A stretch of DNA of 64,000 nt. Source: Plantago ovata. Lineage: Eukaryota; Streptophyta; Magnoliopsida; Lamiales; Plantaginaceae. A program made the translations under genes and the position numbers. This document shows positions 1 through 11,377 of the stretch, one piece after another; within the stretch, counting starts at the first letter, position 1; each line of letters opens with the position of its first letter. Location: assembly GCA_028274465.1 (NCBI GenBank), contig CM051455.1, forward strand, positions 127,879,462 to 127,943,461, written 5' to 3'. The notes under the pieces were generated by a model. The model was not told the origin of the DNA, ran no database searches, and worked only from the letters and a program-made list of their open reading frames with translations.

Positions 1-193
1 ATAGAATACGATTAACAAGATCGGAATTGCATAAAATAAAAACTGAGGGCCTGTTTCACAGAGACCTCCATTAGGGGATAAAAAATGCAATTTCCCCCCA
101 CAAGGTACTTATTAAGTGTGTTTTGGTTCAAATCACTCATTTAGAGATTTGATTTGAGGATTTGAGCCCAAATTGTAAAATGGGCATTGGAGG

Positions 194-715
194 TAGTGTT
201 GTTTAACGAGTCGAGCCGAGTGAGTATTGCTTGGCTCGACTCAAGCTCGTTAACGAAGCGAGCCTGATTGATTTCAGGCTCGAGCTCGAGCTCGTTTAAT
301 GAAGCGTGCTTAATTTCAGACTCAAACTCGGTTCATTTGGTTCGAGCTCGACTTGTTTGGCTTAGTTCGTTTGTTTAAAATACCATGAAAAATATGTTAA
401 GATATTAAATAAAATATAATCAATTCTCAAATGATGAAATCATTAAAGTCTAGCAAAATGCAAATATAAGCAACTCAAGCCAATAATCTCAAAATTAAAT
501 CATAATTACTTATAATACTATTATACTACTAATAATGTACTGTACATGATATCGAGCCTTAACGAGGCTTATCAAGTACTCGCGAGCCTAGCTCGGCTCG
601 TTAGTGGAACGCCTAAATTTAGGCTCGAGTTGGGCTCGGAACCTTATCGAGTCGAGCCTTAACGAGCTAAACCAATCCGAGTACTCGATAAGGCTCGATT
701 CGCGTAACAACACTA
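194..715. mobile_element. hAT-like MITE (non-autonomous DNA transposon)
   Basis: A 522-bp element begins TAGTGTTGTT and ends with its inverse AACAACACTA. It is flanked by 8-bp direct repeats, ATTGGAGG at 186-193 and ATTAGAGG at 716-723 (7 of 8 identical), the target-site length typical of hAT transposons. Both arms are rich in GAGCTCG/GGCTCGA motifs in opposite orientation, while the middle (about 360-540) is AT-rich and has no ORF. The seen facts are the inverted ends and the flanking repeat; hAT assignment is inferred from the 8-bp duplication and lack of coding capacity. Confidence 0.8.
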
Positions 716-723
716 ATTAGAGG

Positions 724-2062
724 ATTGTGAAACCCAAATCCCTCCAAATATTGTTTGGTAAATTACCTCCAAATAGGATGAGTATACTACCCTTTGATTT
801 TTAGTTTTTTTTGTTACTTAGAATGATGCCTTACATGTAAATTTACAAGTTTTAGATTCCCTCCATAAATGAATTAAAGTGTTGTCATTTATTTATGATT
901 TGATCCTCTTTAATTAGTACATTATATATTATTATATATATTTATTTCTTTGAGATAAATATAGTAATACGAATAAGCGATGCAATATTATAAGTGGTTA
1001 AAATACACTGCCTGATTCTACAAATTGAAATAACATAACTATAGTAAAAATGGATCATCTGTTTTACTTGTAAGCAACAAAATAAATTAATTAAAAAATT
1101 TGGAAAGTAACATCACAAATCAAAAAGTAAAAGATTAAAACCGTTAAACCCAAAAACATACCTTCTAAGAGAACAGTACCAACAAAATAGGAGGGAATAT
1201 TGAGACCAAACGCACACTAACTCTCAACCAACGCACACTAACCATCTTTTAACTTATTCAACCATCATATTTAAAGAGGTATTGGGAGTGCGCACTTCTT
1301 CCTAATTTGACTGTCTAACCCCAAATGACTTTTGATTTGATAAATGATTTAAAACTCATATATTTCGAAGAATTTGCTAAGAGGAGTTCTCACTTGTAAT
1401 GTAACGTATTCAGAGGTCAGACATCAAGCTAGTAATTATTACGAAGTATTTATTTAGTTTTTTAACAGCAAATAATATTGATACTGGATAGAGAAATAAT
1501 TACAAGAATTGACATATCAAAATGATTCAATCTAAGCCCGATGTAGAAAATGGACGTGTAAGCCTTACCAAATAACCGTTACGGACGCCAGATGGAACGA
1601 ATTTTAATAACCCTCGTATTATATCTTTTACGAGCAAGAAGTCAAAAGTAGAGAGTTCAACTCTAATCGACCTTTCCGGACTCCACGGGTCACGATCCCC
1701 ACAAGCAAGCTATACACCCCCAAAACCAATGACCCATAAAAAAGAATAAGGAACGTAAGGCCTATCCACAAATTATACAGCTTCCACCCAAATCATGCAT
1801 ATTTTCCTTAATTTACTGGTAGGTAGTCGGTGAGACTTTGAGACATGCATATGAAGAATAGTAGGCAAGTAAAAGATAAGTTAGTCAGTTAGCACCACTA
1901 CTGCTGTTAGTTCTGGTAATGGGTAGATGAAACATGCATCTCATGCAGCAGGACAGTTTTACCAGCTAATAATATTTAAAGAGCAGCTAATTGTTCTTGG
2001 GAGTACTCAGTACTCACTCTCTCTCGCTCTCTGAATTCGTCAATAACTTATAAACATCAACC
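724..2062. other. Intergenic, no gene seen
   Basis: AT-rich sequence with no convincing ORF. The last part, with a TATTTAAA box near 1972 and a CT-rich stretch at about 2016-2033, may be the former promoter and leader of the aspartic protease that starts at 2063. Confidence 0.5.
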
Positions 2063-2855
2063 ATGTCTCCCATACAAACCATCATTAATGCAGTAATTCT
2101 TTCAAGTTCTATCACATCTATAGTACCTATAGTCTCCTCCTCACAGACAATAGTTGTAAAAGTAAGCCATCACCACTATCAGCCAGATATTTTATCCCCC
2201 AACAACAACATCAACACACAAGATGAAGATGATGAACTTTCCCGGGTCAGAATCCGCCATAGTAGCGATATCAATACCGGAAGACACTTCTTTTTAGCTA
2301 CTATCCAGGTTGGCGACCGCCAGGCTCAGCTGTCATTGGTGATGGATACGGGGAGTTCCTTCACCTGGATCAAGTACCCGCCCTGCTGTGCGAATCAAAG
2401 AAGAGCAGTTTTTTTCTTCTCCCACTTCCAAGGATGATGCTGTTTGTAATAATCACTTTTTTAATGGAATTGTGGAAGGAAGCGATAATCAATGCCACTT
2501 TGGAACTGCATACGCGACTAGACAGTATGCGAAGGGGCGCCTCTTAAGGGACTACTTCATATTCCCTTAAGAGGCAGTACAATCGGACATGCTTCGCGGG
2601 CAGTTCAAAACAAACCTGATAGATTTTCCAAACTTACTATCGAGAAGGGTGCGAGCTAGCAAGAACCTCCAACCCCACCACATTTTCGAAAAAGCTTATT
2701 GGTATTTGTGCCTTCCAATTTTCCGAAGGTTGATTTTCAGGCCCCCTTTCGGCGTCTTAGGTGCGGTGATTCAAAGGGACTTCTATGTTGGATATGACCT
2801 TCAAGCGCGCACCGTATCGTTTGAAGCCATGGACTGTGCTCAGTTTGATCCATAG
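2063..2855 (+). pseudogene. Pepsin-like aspartic protease (family A1), broken and internally deleted
   Basis: The first 124 codons start with a hydrophobic, signal-peptide-like segment and contain the N-lobe catalytic motif VMDTGSSFTWIKYPPC. Homology then continues in another frame (2388-2570), where the reading ends in a G-x-L-x-x-D-x-F-x-F pattern typical of plant A1 proteases. A stop follows. The next ORF (2589-2855) ends with QRDFYVGYDL, then VSFEAMDC, the usual C terminus of plant CDR1/nepenthesin-type enzymes. Complete family members have over 400 residues; here roughly 200 central residues, including the second catalytic Asp, are missing. At least one frameshift plus the deletion argue for a pseudogene. 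A functional protease is very unlikely. Confidence 0.8.
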
Positions 2856-3101
2856 ACCAAGTAGTTTTGTTGCTCCATTTCATAAAAGAGAGTTGGTGGT
2901 TGTATTAGTAGTAGTAGTTAATTTTATTTAGTACTATTCAAGAATGAATTAGTATTTTGTTACTTTTGCTGTATTACTAATAATAGTAATTCAAGATCTT
3001 CATGTAAAAAATGCAAACTCCGTATTGTATTAGAGATCTGAATCCTTAAATTATCAAGAGTCCAAATTAAATTAAAGAAGAGAACAAACTACCGAGAGTT
3101 T

Positions 3102-3480
3102 TGTCACCGAGACTGTAAACACAATGAAGAAGATTGTATTACTTAAAAGATGTTTACAATTTTGACTATTGAAATAAGAGGCATATGCTACCTATTTATA
3201 CAGAGAAAGGAAGGATCTGGTACTTACAAAAAGAAATAAATGACATGGGGTCAATGAAATACAAAAGTCATGAAATGTAGTATGTATCTTCATGCGGAGA
3301 AGATTTATTTCATTCTTGTCTTCAACCATAACTCTTGACTGTTCACAATTCATGCTGAGATCTTCTTTTCATTCTTCTTGATTGAAGCCTTTTTATTTTG
3401 ACTCCAATATTTCTAAATCTTTGCACTCTAAATCAATGCAATACTTTTATTAGTCCTTTTGGTTTCTGCGAATTTCCATA
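3102..3480 (-). repeat. copia 3' LTR (left copy)
   Basis: About 379 bp. It aligns along its length with 8143-8231 plus 11378-11663. The purine-rich tract expected upstream of a 3' LTR is visible on the minus strand as a GAGGAAGAG motif just to the right of 3480. Confidence 0.88.
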
Positions 3481-6400
3481 CTCTTCCTCAGGAGGAACAT
3501 AGATATTAATTATGTTCATCTTGGACAGAGCTTCTACTAGATTTCCAGATGGAACTGCTTTGGTGAGAAAATCTGCTAGTTGTCTTCGGGTTGAGACAAA
3601 TTTAAGTTCAATGATTCCTTCATTGATCTTTATCGTACCAAATGACAATCAACCTCTATGTGTTTTGTTCTTTCGTGGAAAACAAGATTCTTGCTAATAT
3701 GAATGGCAGATTGATTATCACACCAAAGTGTGACTGACTTATCTCTTTTAATTTGGAAAGATTTCACCATTCCAAGTATCCACATTATTTCACAAGTTGT
3801 GAAAGCAATCGCCCTATACTCGGCAACAGCAGATGACTTACTGACGATATTTTGTTCTTGGATCTCCAACTAATAATTGAATCACCAAGGAAAACACAGT
3901 AACCAGTTGTTGATCTTCTAGACATGGGGCAGGAAGTATAGTCAGAGTCACAGTAAGCTGTGATGTCTGTGTTCTATGTGCTGAAAGAAATATTCCAAGT
4001 CCTATATCCCCTTTGAGATATTTGATTACTCTGAGCACTGCATCCATGTGATCTCTGCATGGTTTTTCCATGAACTGACTTAGAATCCCAACAACATAGC
4101 TTATATCAGGCCTAGTTATCGTTAAATAAAGAGTCCTGCAATTTGAATTATTTCTGGAGTGTATTTCTTCTGGGATAAATGAATGCCAGTTGAATTTCTA
4201 GCAATCTCTAGACCAAGAAAGTATTTAAGATCTCCAAGGTCTGTGATTTTGATTCTATTTTTAAGTTGTTCTTTAACTTCATCAATGTGTTTCATATTTT
4301 CTCCTCCAATTATTATGTCATCTACATAGATGAGGAGGGCTATGAAGCAATCATCTTTCTGTTTTGTGAAGACTGAATAATCACTCTGCTTTGTGCAAAA
4401 CCAATTTGTTTTAAAAAAGTAGTGAGCTTATGATTCCATTGTCTTGAGGCTTGTTTGAGCCCATAGATGGATTTCTTTAGCTTGCATACAAGACTGTTCA
4501 TTTCCTTCTCTCCCTGAATTAGAAGTCCTTGCCAATCGCATATATATCTCTTCATCTAGATCTCCATTTAAAAAAGTATTGTGTACATCTAATTGAGCTA
4601 GATGCCAGTTTTTCTTAGCTGCTACAGCGAAAAGAATCTTCACAGAAGTCATTTTAGCTACTAGGCTAAATGTTTCAGTATAATAAAATCCATATTGTGG
4701 GTGTATCCTTTTGCAACCAACCTAGCTTTGAATCTTGATAATTTACCTCTGAATTTCTTGGTCTTNNNNNNNNNNNNNNNNNNNNNNNNNNNNNNNNNNN
4801 NNNNNNNNNNNNNNNNNNNNNNNNNNNNNNNNNNNNNNNNNNNNNNNNNNNNNNNNNNNNNNNNNATTTGATAATTTACCTTCTGAATTTCTTGGTCTTA
4901 TAGACATATATGCATCCTATAGGTTTTATGTCTTTTGGTTTGTTAACAATTTCCCACGTGCCATTCTGTTCAAGGGCTTTTAATTCTTCATTAATGGCAT
5001 TTTGCCAATGTTGTGTTTTATTGCTTCCTGATAGCTATCAGGTTCTTTTACTAGAGCTAAACTAATGGAATAAGCTCTCTATTTGTTTGATAATTTACCA
5101 TATCCCAAATATTCAGAGATGGGATGACTGGTTTTTAATTTATTTGTATGCACACCGTAAGATTTGGCTTCATGATGAAATATGTCCAAATGAGAAGGTA
5201 ATTTCCTCTCTCTAGTGGATTTTATTATTTGTGGCATTGTTTCTTTGTTTGTCTTACATCAGATGTCCTTAATGGACTATCATTATGTATGCTAACTGGT
5301 GTTCTAGTTATCTCATGATCATGTCTGTCATATGGGGTTCTCATAAAAGGAATGTTAGGTGAAGAGCTTTGAATATTTTCATCAGTATATTCTTCATTTC
5401 GTGGGCTATTTAGTGTTTGTGTGTTTTCATTTTCTTCAGGTGTGACCTGTTTTTCGGCTTATGTGTGTTCTTGTTGAAACTGTGTTTCTTTAAGTCCTTG
5501 TTTAGGTGTAGTAAGTCATTCCATGCTAATGTATTCTGGCACATGAATGACAATGCTTTCATCATCTTGTGGGTTTGTGTCCTGTAAGGGAACCCTGTCT
5601 CAACAAAAACTACATTTCTTGAGATTATAATTGATCTTTTATTAAGATCAAAGACCTTGTATCCTTTAACATTCGGTGGATACCCAAGGAAGATGCATTT
5701 TTGTGCTCTTGGATCAAGTTTTGTTCTCCCTACTGTCTCAGTGGAAACAAAACAAAGGCATCCAAAAGTTTTGATCATTGAATAATCCAGTTTCTTTTCA
5801 TATAACATCTCATAAGGAGTTTTGTTCTTTAAGAGAGGTGTTGGGAGTCTATTAATTAAAACGCTGCAATTAGAACTCCTTCTCCCCAAAAGTATTTTGG
5901 TAGTTTTGATTGAAAAAGAAGGGATCTAGCAACATTCATCAAGTGTTGATGTTTTCTCTCTACTACACCATTCTGTTGTGGTGTGTAGGCACATGTTTTA
6001 TGATGAACAATTTCTTGTTCATTAAGGAAATCCGACATATGAAATTCCATGCCATTATCACTTCTTATAGCTTTAATTTTCTTGTCTGTTTTATTGTGTA
6101 TCATTTTAATGAAATGTATCAGGCTTTGCTTTGTTTATGACTTGTGTTTTAGTAGAAAGACCAAGTTATTCTACTATAATCATCAACAATTGTTAGATCT
6201 TAGTGTTGGTTGTGTACAGTAGCAACATAATACGGTCCCCATAAATCACAATGAACAAGCTCAAGTGTAGAACTAGGGTTTTTATTATGAATGGGAAAAG
6301 GAAGTTTCTTCTGCTTAGCCTTTGCACAGACTTCACAGTAAGCAAACCTCTTACAAGGTACTGAAGGATCAAAGTGAACCGTTGAAATTCTACTGCTACT

Positions 6401-8005
6401 TGGATGGCCTAATCTATGATGCCATAAGTGATCTTTGACAATAGCTCTGTCTTGATCTTGGCCTTCTAGATTGGCAATGGCTAGTGCCTTAGGTAAAATA
6501 ATATCTTTAGCTACTTCCTTGAGAGTGTACAACCCTCTCTTTGATCTAATTTCCCCAACCTTGGTCCATTGTTGATTCGAGATAGAGGTTTTCTGCAACA
6601 TAGTACAGATTTCATTAGTAAAAATGAATGAAATAGGATTATCTCTACAAATTTTGTGCACAGACATAAGATTTATCTTAAATTCTGGTACACATAAGAC
6701 ATCCTTTAATAAGAATTTCCCTGGCACTTGTATGTCTCCAATATGTGTTATTGGGACTTTTAATGAATTTGGCAGTTGAACATGTGATTTTAATTTTCTC
6801 ACATTTCCAGTGTAGTATTTTGTACTATGCACTATATGATCAGAAGCTCCTGAGTCTAATAACTAGTTGTTAGTAGAAGAGAAATAAACTTTGTTTATGT
6901 TACCTTCATAGTTGGCCTCTGCTGCAGTGCCTTCAAAGTTCTCTTCTCCAGTTGCTTCATTCACATATCTTCCTTTCTCAAAAGTGCTAGCTTGGTTCTT
7001 TCCATGGTTCATAGCAAAGTTCATCATTTGTTGTAATTGTTCCTCGGTGAAACTGACTGGTGTTTGCATCATCTGAGTGAGTGCAACAGATCTTCCTCCA
7101 AAGTTTCCACTTCTACCACGACCTCTATATCCACGACCTCGACTTGCTTCGGTCATTTTCCTAACAGAAAAACCATTGACCTTAAAGCAATTTTCAACAG
7201 TGTGGTTTGAAAGATGAGGACAATTGGGGAAAAAGAGCTCTTGTCTCTTTCCTTTTCTCTTGTTGTTATTGACAGCCATAGAAGAAGCTTCAATCTCAGA
7301 AAAATTCCTACTGGTTCTCTGAGCTTCTTCTTGTAAAACCATGCCATAGGCTCTGCCAAGACTGGGCTTAGGATCCATGATGATGATTTGGCCTCTAACC
7401 ATATCATACATGTTATCCAATCGCATTAGAAACTTGAAAATCTTGTCTATTTCAATCTGTTTCTCAGTGACAGCATACATATTGCACTCAGTCTTGTCAC
7501 ACTTACAAGATGGTATAGGCCTGTAGTCTACAAGTTCTTCCCATAGGTTGGAAAGCTTGGAGAAAAAGTCAGTGACAGACATAGTACCTTGCTTAGCTTT
7601 GCTCAGTTCTTACTGAAGTTGAAAGATGTGTACATCATTTGGATGTGAGTATCTAACTTCCAACTTGTCAATAGCTTCTTTAGTTGTTTTGACATAAAGG
7701 ATGCAACTTTTGATCTCTGGTGACACAGAGTGAATCATCCAAGATAGTATTATGACATTGCATCTTTTCCATGCCTTTCTTTTAGCTTCATCAGTTTTCT
7801 ATGGTTCAATAATTGAACCATCAATAAAACCAAGCTTGTTTCTGATAGACAATGACATACTAAAGTTCTTATACCATGTATGATAGTTTCATTTGGTAAG
7901 CAAAGGAGTGATTGCTCCCGAGGTAGCGTTTTCATTGGGGTGAAGGAAATAAGGACTGTATGGATCTTCATGTTCTGGTGTGGGTGGTGGAGAGGTTTCA
8001 ACCAT
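3433..8005 (-). pseudogene. copia Gag-Pol polyprotein, multiply broken
   Basis: The reading starts with ATG at 8005. Gag carries WYKNFSMSLSI and a degenerate zinc knuckle (CPHLSNHTVENCFKVNGF), but has three early stops. The protease motif LLDSGASDH (about 6850) is preceded by a TAG where a Trp is normally found. The pre-integrase zinc finger (WHHRLGHP...YCEVCAKAKQ) and integrase core (IRSDNGMEF, TPQQNGVVERKHQ) span about 5410-6832. Reverse transcriptase follows ([35 protein letters not shown] near 4315-4330). RNase H (WCDNQSAIHISKN) and the ending TRRQLADFLTK lie at 3500-3870. Frame changes recur and the RT is interrupted by the N gap. No functional product is expected. Confidence 0.92.
4766..4865. 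other. Assembly gap (100 N)
   Basis: Exactly 100 unknown bases inside the copia reverse-transcriptase region. The sequences on both sides repeat one another (about 4734-4765 and 4867-4900), so the gap may be two overlapping contig ends joined without merging rather than missing DNA. Confidence 0.97.
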
Positions 8006-8142
8006 GATTGTGAGTGAAGCTTAAAAGAGGAAAAGATCTAAAATAAAGAAAACAACAGAATAAGAAAAATAACAAAGAGATGAGTCATTCTCGTATAAAC
8101 ACAAGAACACGCAGAAGCTTCAGAAACGAGGCTTTGGTGCCA

Positions 8143-8231
8143 TGTTAAAAACCGAGATTGTAAACACCATGAAGAACATTGTATTACTTAAACGATGTTT
8201 ACAATTTTGACTACTGAAATAAGAGGCCTAT
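8143..8231 (-). repeat. copia 5' LTR, first part (split)
   Basis: This segment matches the first ~90 bp of the LTR at 3102. The remainder resumes at 11378-11663 after the nested element. Together they give about 375 bp, the same size as the intact copy. Confidence 0.88.
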
Positions 8232-8733
8232 TGTGACGTCCGTGCGTTTTTGGGAGTTTTTGCAGCGCAAGCTGTTGGTGGTTCACGGGAAGGATCTAGA
8301 AGACTTGGGGCAAGACTACAATTCTAGAGAAGTTAGGGACTATTATGCAATCTAGAATGTAGTAGGAAACTCTTCATTGTACATAGTTGAGTAGAATACT
8401 CTAGAACTATGTAGGCGTAGGAATAATATGGAAGGATCTAGAATCCTTCCAGGAGTTGTATAAATAGAGGTAGGGAGTTCATTTGGAACTCAACCAAGAT
8501 AAGTGAGAAAAATTGTAGAGAGGAAAAGTGCAAGTGAGAAGCTTGAGTATTGTGGTAATACAAGAAGCTTTCTTGGCAATATCGTTGCCTTGCTTTGTTG
8601 TTCTCTTTCAAGTTCACTTAGCACACACACTTAAACACTTTTGGGCAAGGTTGGCTTGCTAGGCTCGAGGTGACCTAGTCAAGCACCGCACAGGTACGAG
8701 TTCTTTTGGTTGTTCAAGTTTCATCCCGTGACA
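8232..8733 (+). repeat. 5' LTR of the gag-only element
   Basis: 502 bp, TG...CA ends. It contains a TATA-like GTATAAATAGAGG near 8458 that is also present in the right LTR and probably drives the element's transcript. Compared with the right LTR it lacks about 10 bp around 8350. Confidence 0.9.
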
Positions 8734-8735
8734 AG

Positions 8736-8749
8736 TGGTATCAGAGCCA
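8736..8749 (+). promoter_or_regulatory. Primer-binding site (initiator tRNA-Met)
   Basis: TGGTATCAGAGCCA starts two bases after the 5' LTR. It is the standard plant tRNA-iMet complementary sequence that primes minus-strand synthesis. Confidence 0.93.
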
Positions 8750-8800
8750 CACTAGTGGTTCTGTTCTTCCGCATCTGAAGGTTGTCGTGGTGGTGTTGCT

Positions 8801-10447
8801 ATGGGAAAAGACAAAGAGTCGGGTGGATCCAATGTGGCCGCCGAAGCTGGGGGCAAACAAGGAGACGAGGATGGTTCCAGGAGGTCCAAGTTGGTGGACC
8901 GAGGTGCTGCCATGGAGGCACGAGTGGCTCGGCTGGAAGAGACCATGGGTAGGAACGGGGAAGCCATCGATATCTTCACTAAGATGTCCGAGCGGACGGC
9001 TGAAATGGAAGAAAAGGTTGAGGGGCTTGAGGGTAATCTTTGTACGACTCTCAACGAGATGAATCGTGAGTTGCAAAAGAATATTGTGGATATCCGTGGG
9101 ATTGTTGCAGCACTACGGGAGGAAATCATTGGCGAGTTGGAGACCATCAAGGGCGAGATGGTGCTCTACAAATGTGCTATGGCCAATGCGGGAAATCATG
9201 TGGCTATGGCACGGGGGAGGGTCGAAGTTCCAAGGCCAAAGCCATACGAGGGTGAGAGGAGTGCCAAAGAACTTGACAACTTCTTGTGGAACTTGGAACA
9301 ATACTTCGAGGGGTCGGGCGTGGATGACGACCGAGAGAAGTTGTGCATGGGTCCTATGTTCTTGGATGACACTGCGGTATTGTGGTGGCGGAGAAAATGT
9401 GCCGACGTTGAGAAGGGGACGTGTCGCATGGAGTCATGGGGAGACTTCAATACCGAGCTCAAGCGACAATTCTACCCGGCCAATGCCGAGTTTGAGGCTA
9501 GGGGAAGGCTTAAGCGGCTAGAGAAGCGTCCGTGAGTACGTCAAGGAGTTCAAGAGATCGTGTTGGAGATACCGAGGCTGACCGAGCAAGAGACATTGTT
9601 TGCGTTCCTTGACAGGCTCAAACCTTGGGCAAGAATGGAGCTGCAAAGGGCACAAGTTGAGAACGTTGCACAAGCCATTGAGGTGGTCGAGCGGCTAATC
9701 GAGATGAATACCGGGGGCAGCAAGCCTAGGGACATGGAGGATGACGAGGGACTTGGTGGGGGAGACGAGCCGTCTACGCCAAACAAGGGAAATGGCAAGG
9801 CCAAGGTAGCGGAGGTATTGGGCAAGGGCAAGGAGAAGGTGAGGGCGTGTTACTTATGCACCGGGATGGATCATTTAGCAAACAAATGCCTAGTGATGCA
9901 AAAGGTTAAGATGGCCGCTGCCATGACGCATGACAAAGAAGAGGAGGTCGAGGGCGAGGAAACATCGATTGGGTCGATGCAACTTCAGCTACTCAATGTG
10001 GCTCGGGTGGAGCCTTTGAAGCCAAAACGGGGGACGTCGTTGTTCTTGGATGCCATGATCGAGGGGCACAAGATCAAGGCACTGGTGGACACGGGCGCGA
10101 CTCACAACTTTGTTCGAGAGGAGGTAGTGGATATGTTGGGGCTTAACACTACCGTAACTCGAGGGGCAATCTTGAGGCCGGCATATGGGGGTGCCAAGCT
10201 TGTAAGCAAGGAGGCAAGGCAAGCGAGGACCAAGGTAGGCGGCTGGAAGGGGCCGGTAACCTACACGGTGGCACCCATGGATGACTATGATGCGGTACTT
10301 GGGTTGGAGTGGCTCGACGAGGTACGTGCTTGTATAGCACCACACTCTAACTCAATCTACTTGTTGGAATGGACAAACCATGCGAAATCAAGGCGCGACG
10401 GGAAGCCAAGGGAGGATGCATGTTGTCCGCGGCATGGATCGAGGTGA
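8801..10447 (+). pseudogene. Ty3/gypsy-type Gag-protease, interrupted
   Basis: The first ORF (8801-9535) has a long coiled-coil-like N terminus, then the retrotransposon gag core (FLDDTAVLWWRRKC ... FNTELKRQFYP). It stops at a TGA (9533). The same frame reopens as LEIPRLTEQETLFAFLDRL; between them the expected VREYVKEF is readable only in another frame, so two compensating indels flank about 9525-9558. The second part has a CCHC knuckle CYLCTGMDHLANKC (CX2CX4HX4C) and the protease motif ALVDTGATHNFV, followed by LGLEWLDEV. A further frame change near 10400 leads into 10369-10859, which ends ...RTLPTLVGEN against the LTR. No pol domains are present. Confidence 0.88.
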
Positions 10448-10859
10448 TACCGGGGCTTCGTGACAAGGGACGTGTCAAGACTCCGATGGGAACGAGAAGG
10501 CCTAGGCTTGGGGACAAAGAAGTGTCGAGGATCATGGCCGAGCTCAAAGGAGTTAAGAACGGGTCACAAGGCAAGGTGATCAAGGGGCTTCCAAGCGAGA
10601 TCGTCAATATGGGGCAGGGGTGTCCAAATGATGGGGTCGAGCTCTTGGAACATGACACCAAGGAACGAGGGGGCTTTGTCCAAAGAAATAAGCCGAGGCG
10701 ACCGAGGCACAAGCGGGCAAAGTCAAGGAGCAAGAACGCGAGCAACCAAGGGAACTTGAGTCGTGGCGACACAAGGGACTTGGGCGCACTCGGGCGAGGC
10801 TCAACCCGGCATCAAGTTGCGATGGCACTAAGGACGTTGCCAACTTTGGTGGGGGAGAA
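10369..10859 (+). pseudogene. Gag-protease tail in a shifted frame, up to the 3' LTR
   Basis: Continues the polyprotein after a frame change (GGCMLSAAW follows the protease-downstream region). About 150 residues rich in Lys, Arg and Gly follow, unlike reverse transcriptase or integrase. The reading runs into the 3' LTR. The end RTLPTLVGEN resembles the extreme C terminus of gypsy polyproteins, suggesting that the pol region was deleted between the two; that part is inference. Confidence 0.5.
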
Positions 10860-11373
10860 TGTGATGTCCGTACGTTTCGGGGAGTTTTTGCCGCGCAAGC
10901 TGTTGGTGGTTCACGGGAAGGATTTAGAAGGCTTGGAGCAAGACTACAATTCTAGAGAAGTTAGGGACTATTATGCAAATGGAACAATCTTGAATGTAGT
11001 AGGAAACTCTTCATTGTACATAGTTGAGTAGAATACTCTAGAACTATGTAGGTGTATGAATAATATGGAAGGATCCAGAATCCTTCCATAAGTTGTATAA
11101 ATAGGGGTAGGGAGTTCATTTGGAACTCAACCAAGAGAAGTGAGAGCAATTGTAGAGAGGGAAAGTCCAAGTGAGAAACTAGAGTATTGTGGTATAATAT
11201 AAGAAGCTTTCTTGGCAATATCGTTGCCTTGCTTTGTTGTTCTCTTTCAAGTTCACTTAGCACACACACTTAAACACTTTTGGGCAAGTTTGGCTTGCTA
11301 GGCTCGAGGCGACCTAGTCAAGTACCGCACGGGTACGAGTTATTTCGATTGTTCAAGTTTCATCCCGTGACAC
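10860..11373 (+). repeat. 3' LTR of the gag-only element
   Basis: 514 bp, nearly the same sequence as 8232-8733 and with the same termini. The high similarity of the pair points to a fairly recent insertion. Confidence 0.9.
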
Positions 11374-11377
11374 TATG

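Larger units (their letters stand above)
8232..11373 (+). mobile_element. Non-autonomous LTR retrotransposon with gag and protease only (TR-GAG-like)
   Basis: A complete 3.1-kb element inserted in the copia 5' LTR, with CTAT on both sides (8228-8231, 11374-11377). LTRs are 8232-8733 and 10860-11373; each starts TGTGA and ends CCCGTGACA. The primer-binding site TGGTATCAGAGCCA (8736-8749) matches initiator-Met tRNA, and the polypurine tract GGTGGGGGAGAA is at 10848-10859. Between them are gag, a CCHC knuckle and an aspartic protease, all Ty3/gypsy-like, but no reverse transcriptase, RNase H or integrase. Structural signals are complete, so it probably moved using proteins of an autonomous relative. 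Confidence 0.9.

Noticed and set aside
8741..9831. Overlapping ORFs opposite or out of frame with the gag gene
   Set aside because: GC-rich gag coding sequence leaves other frames open by chance; no motif in them.
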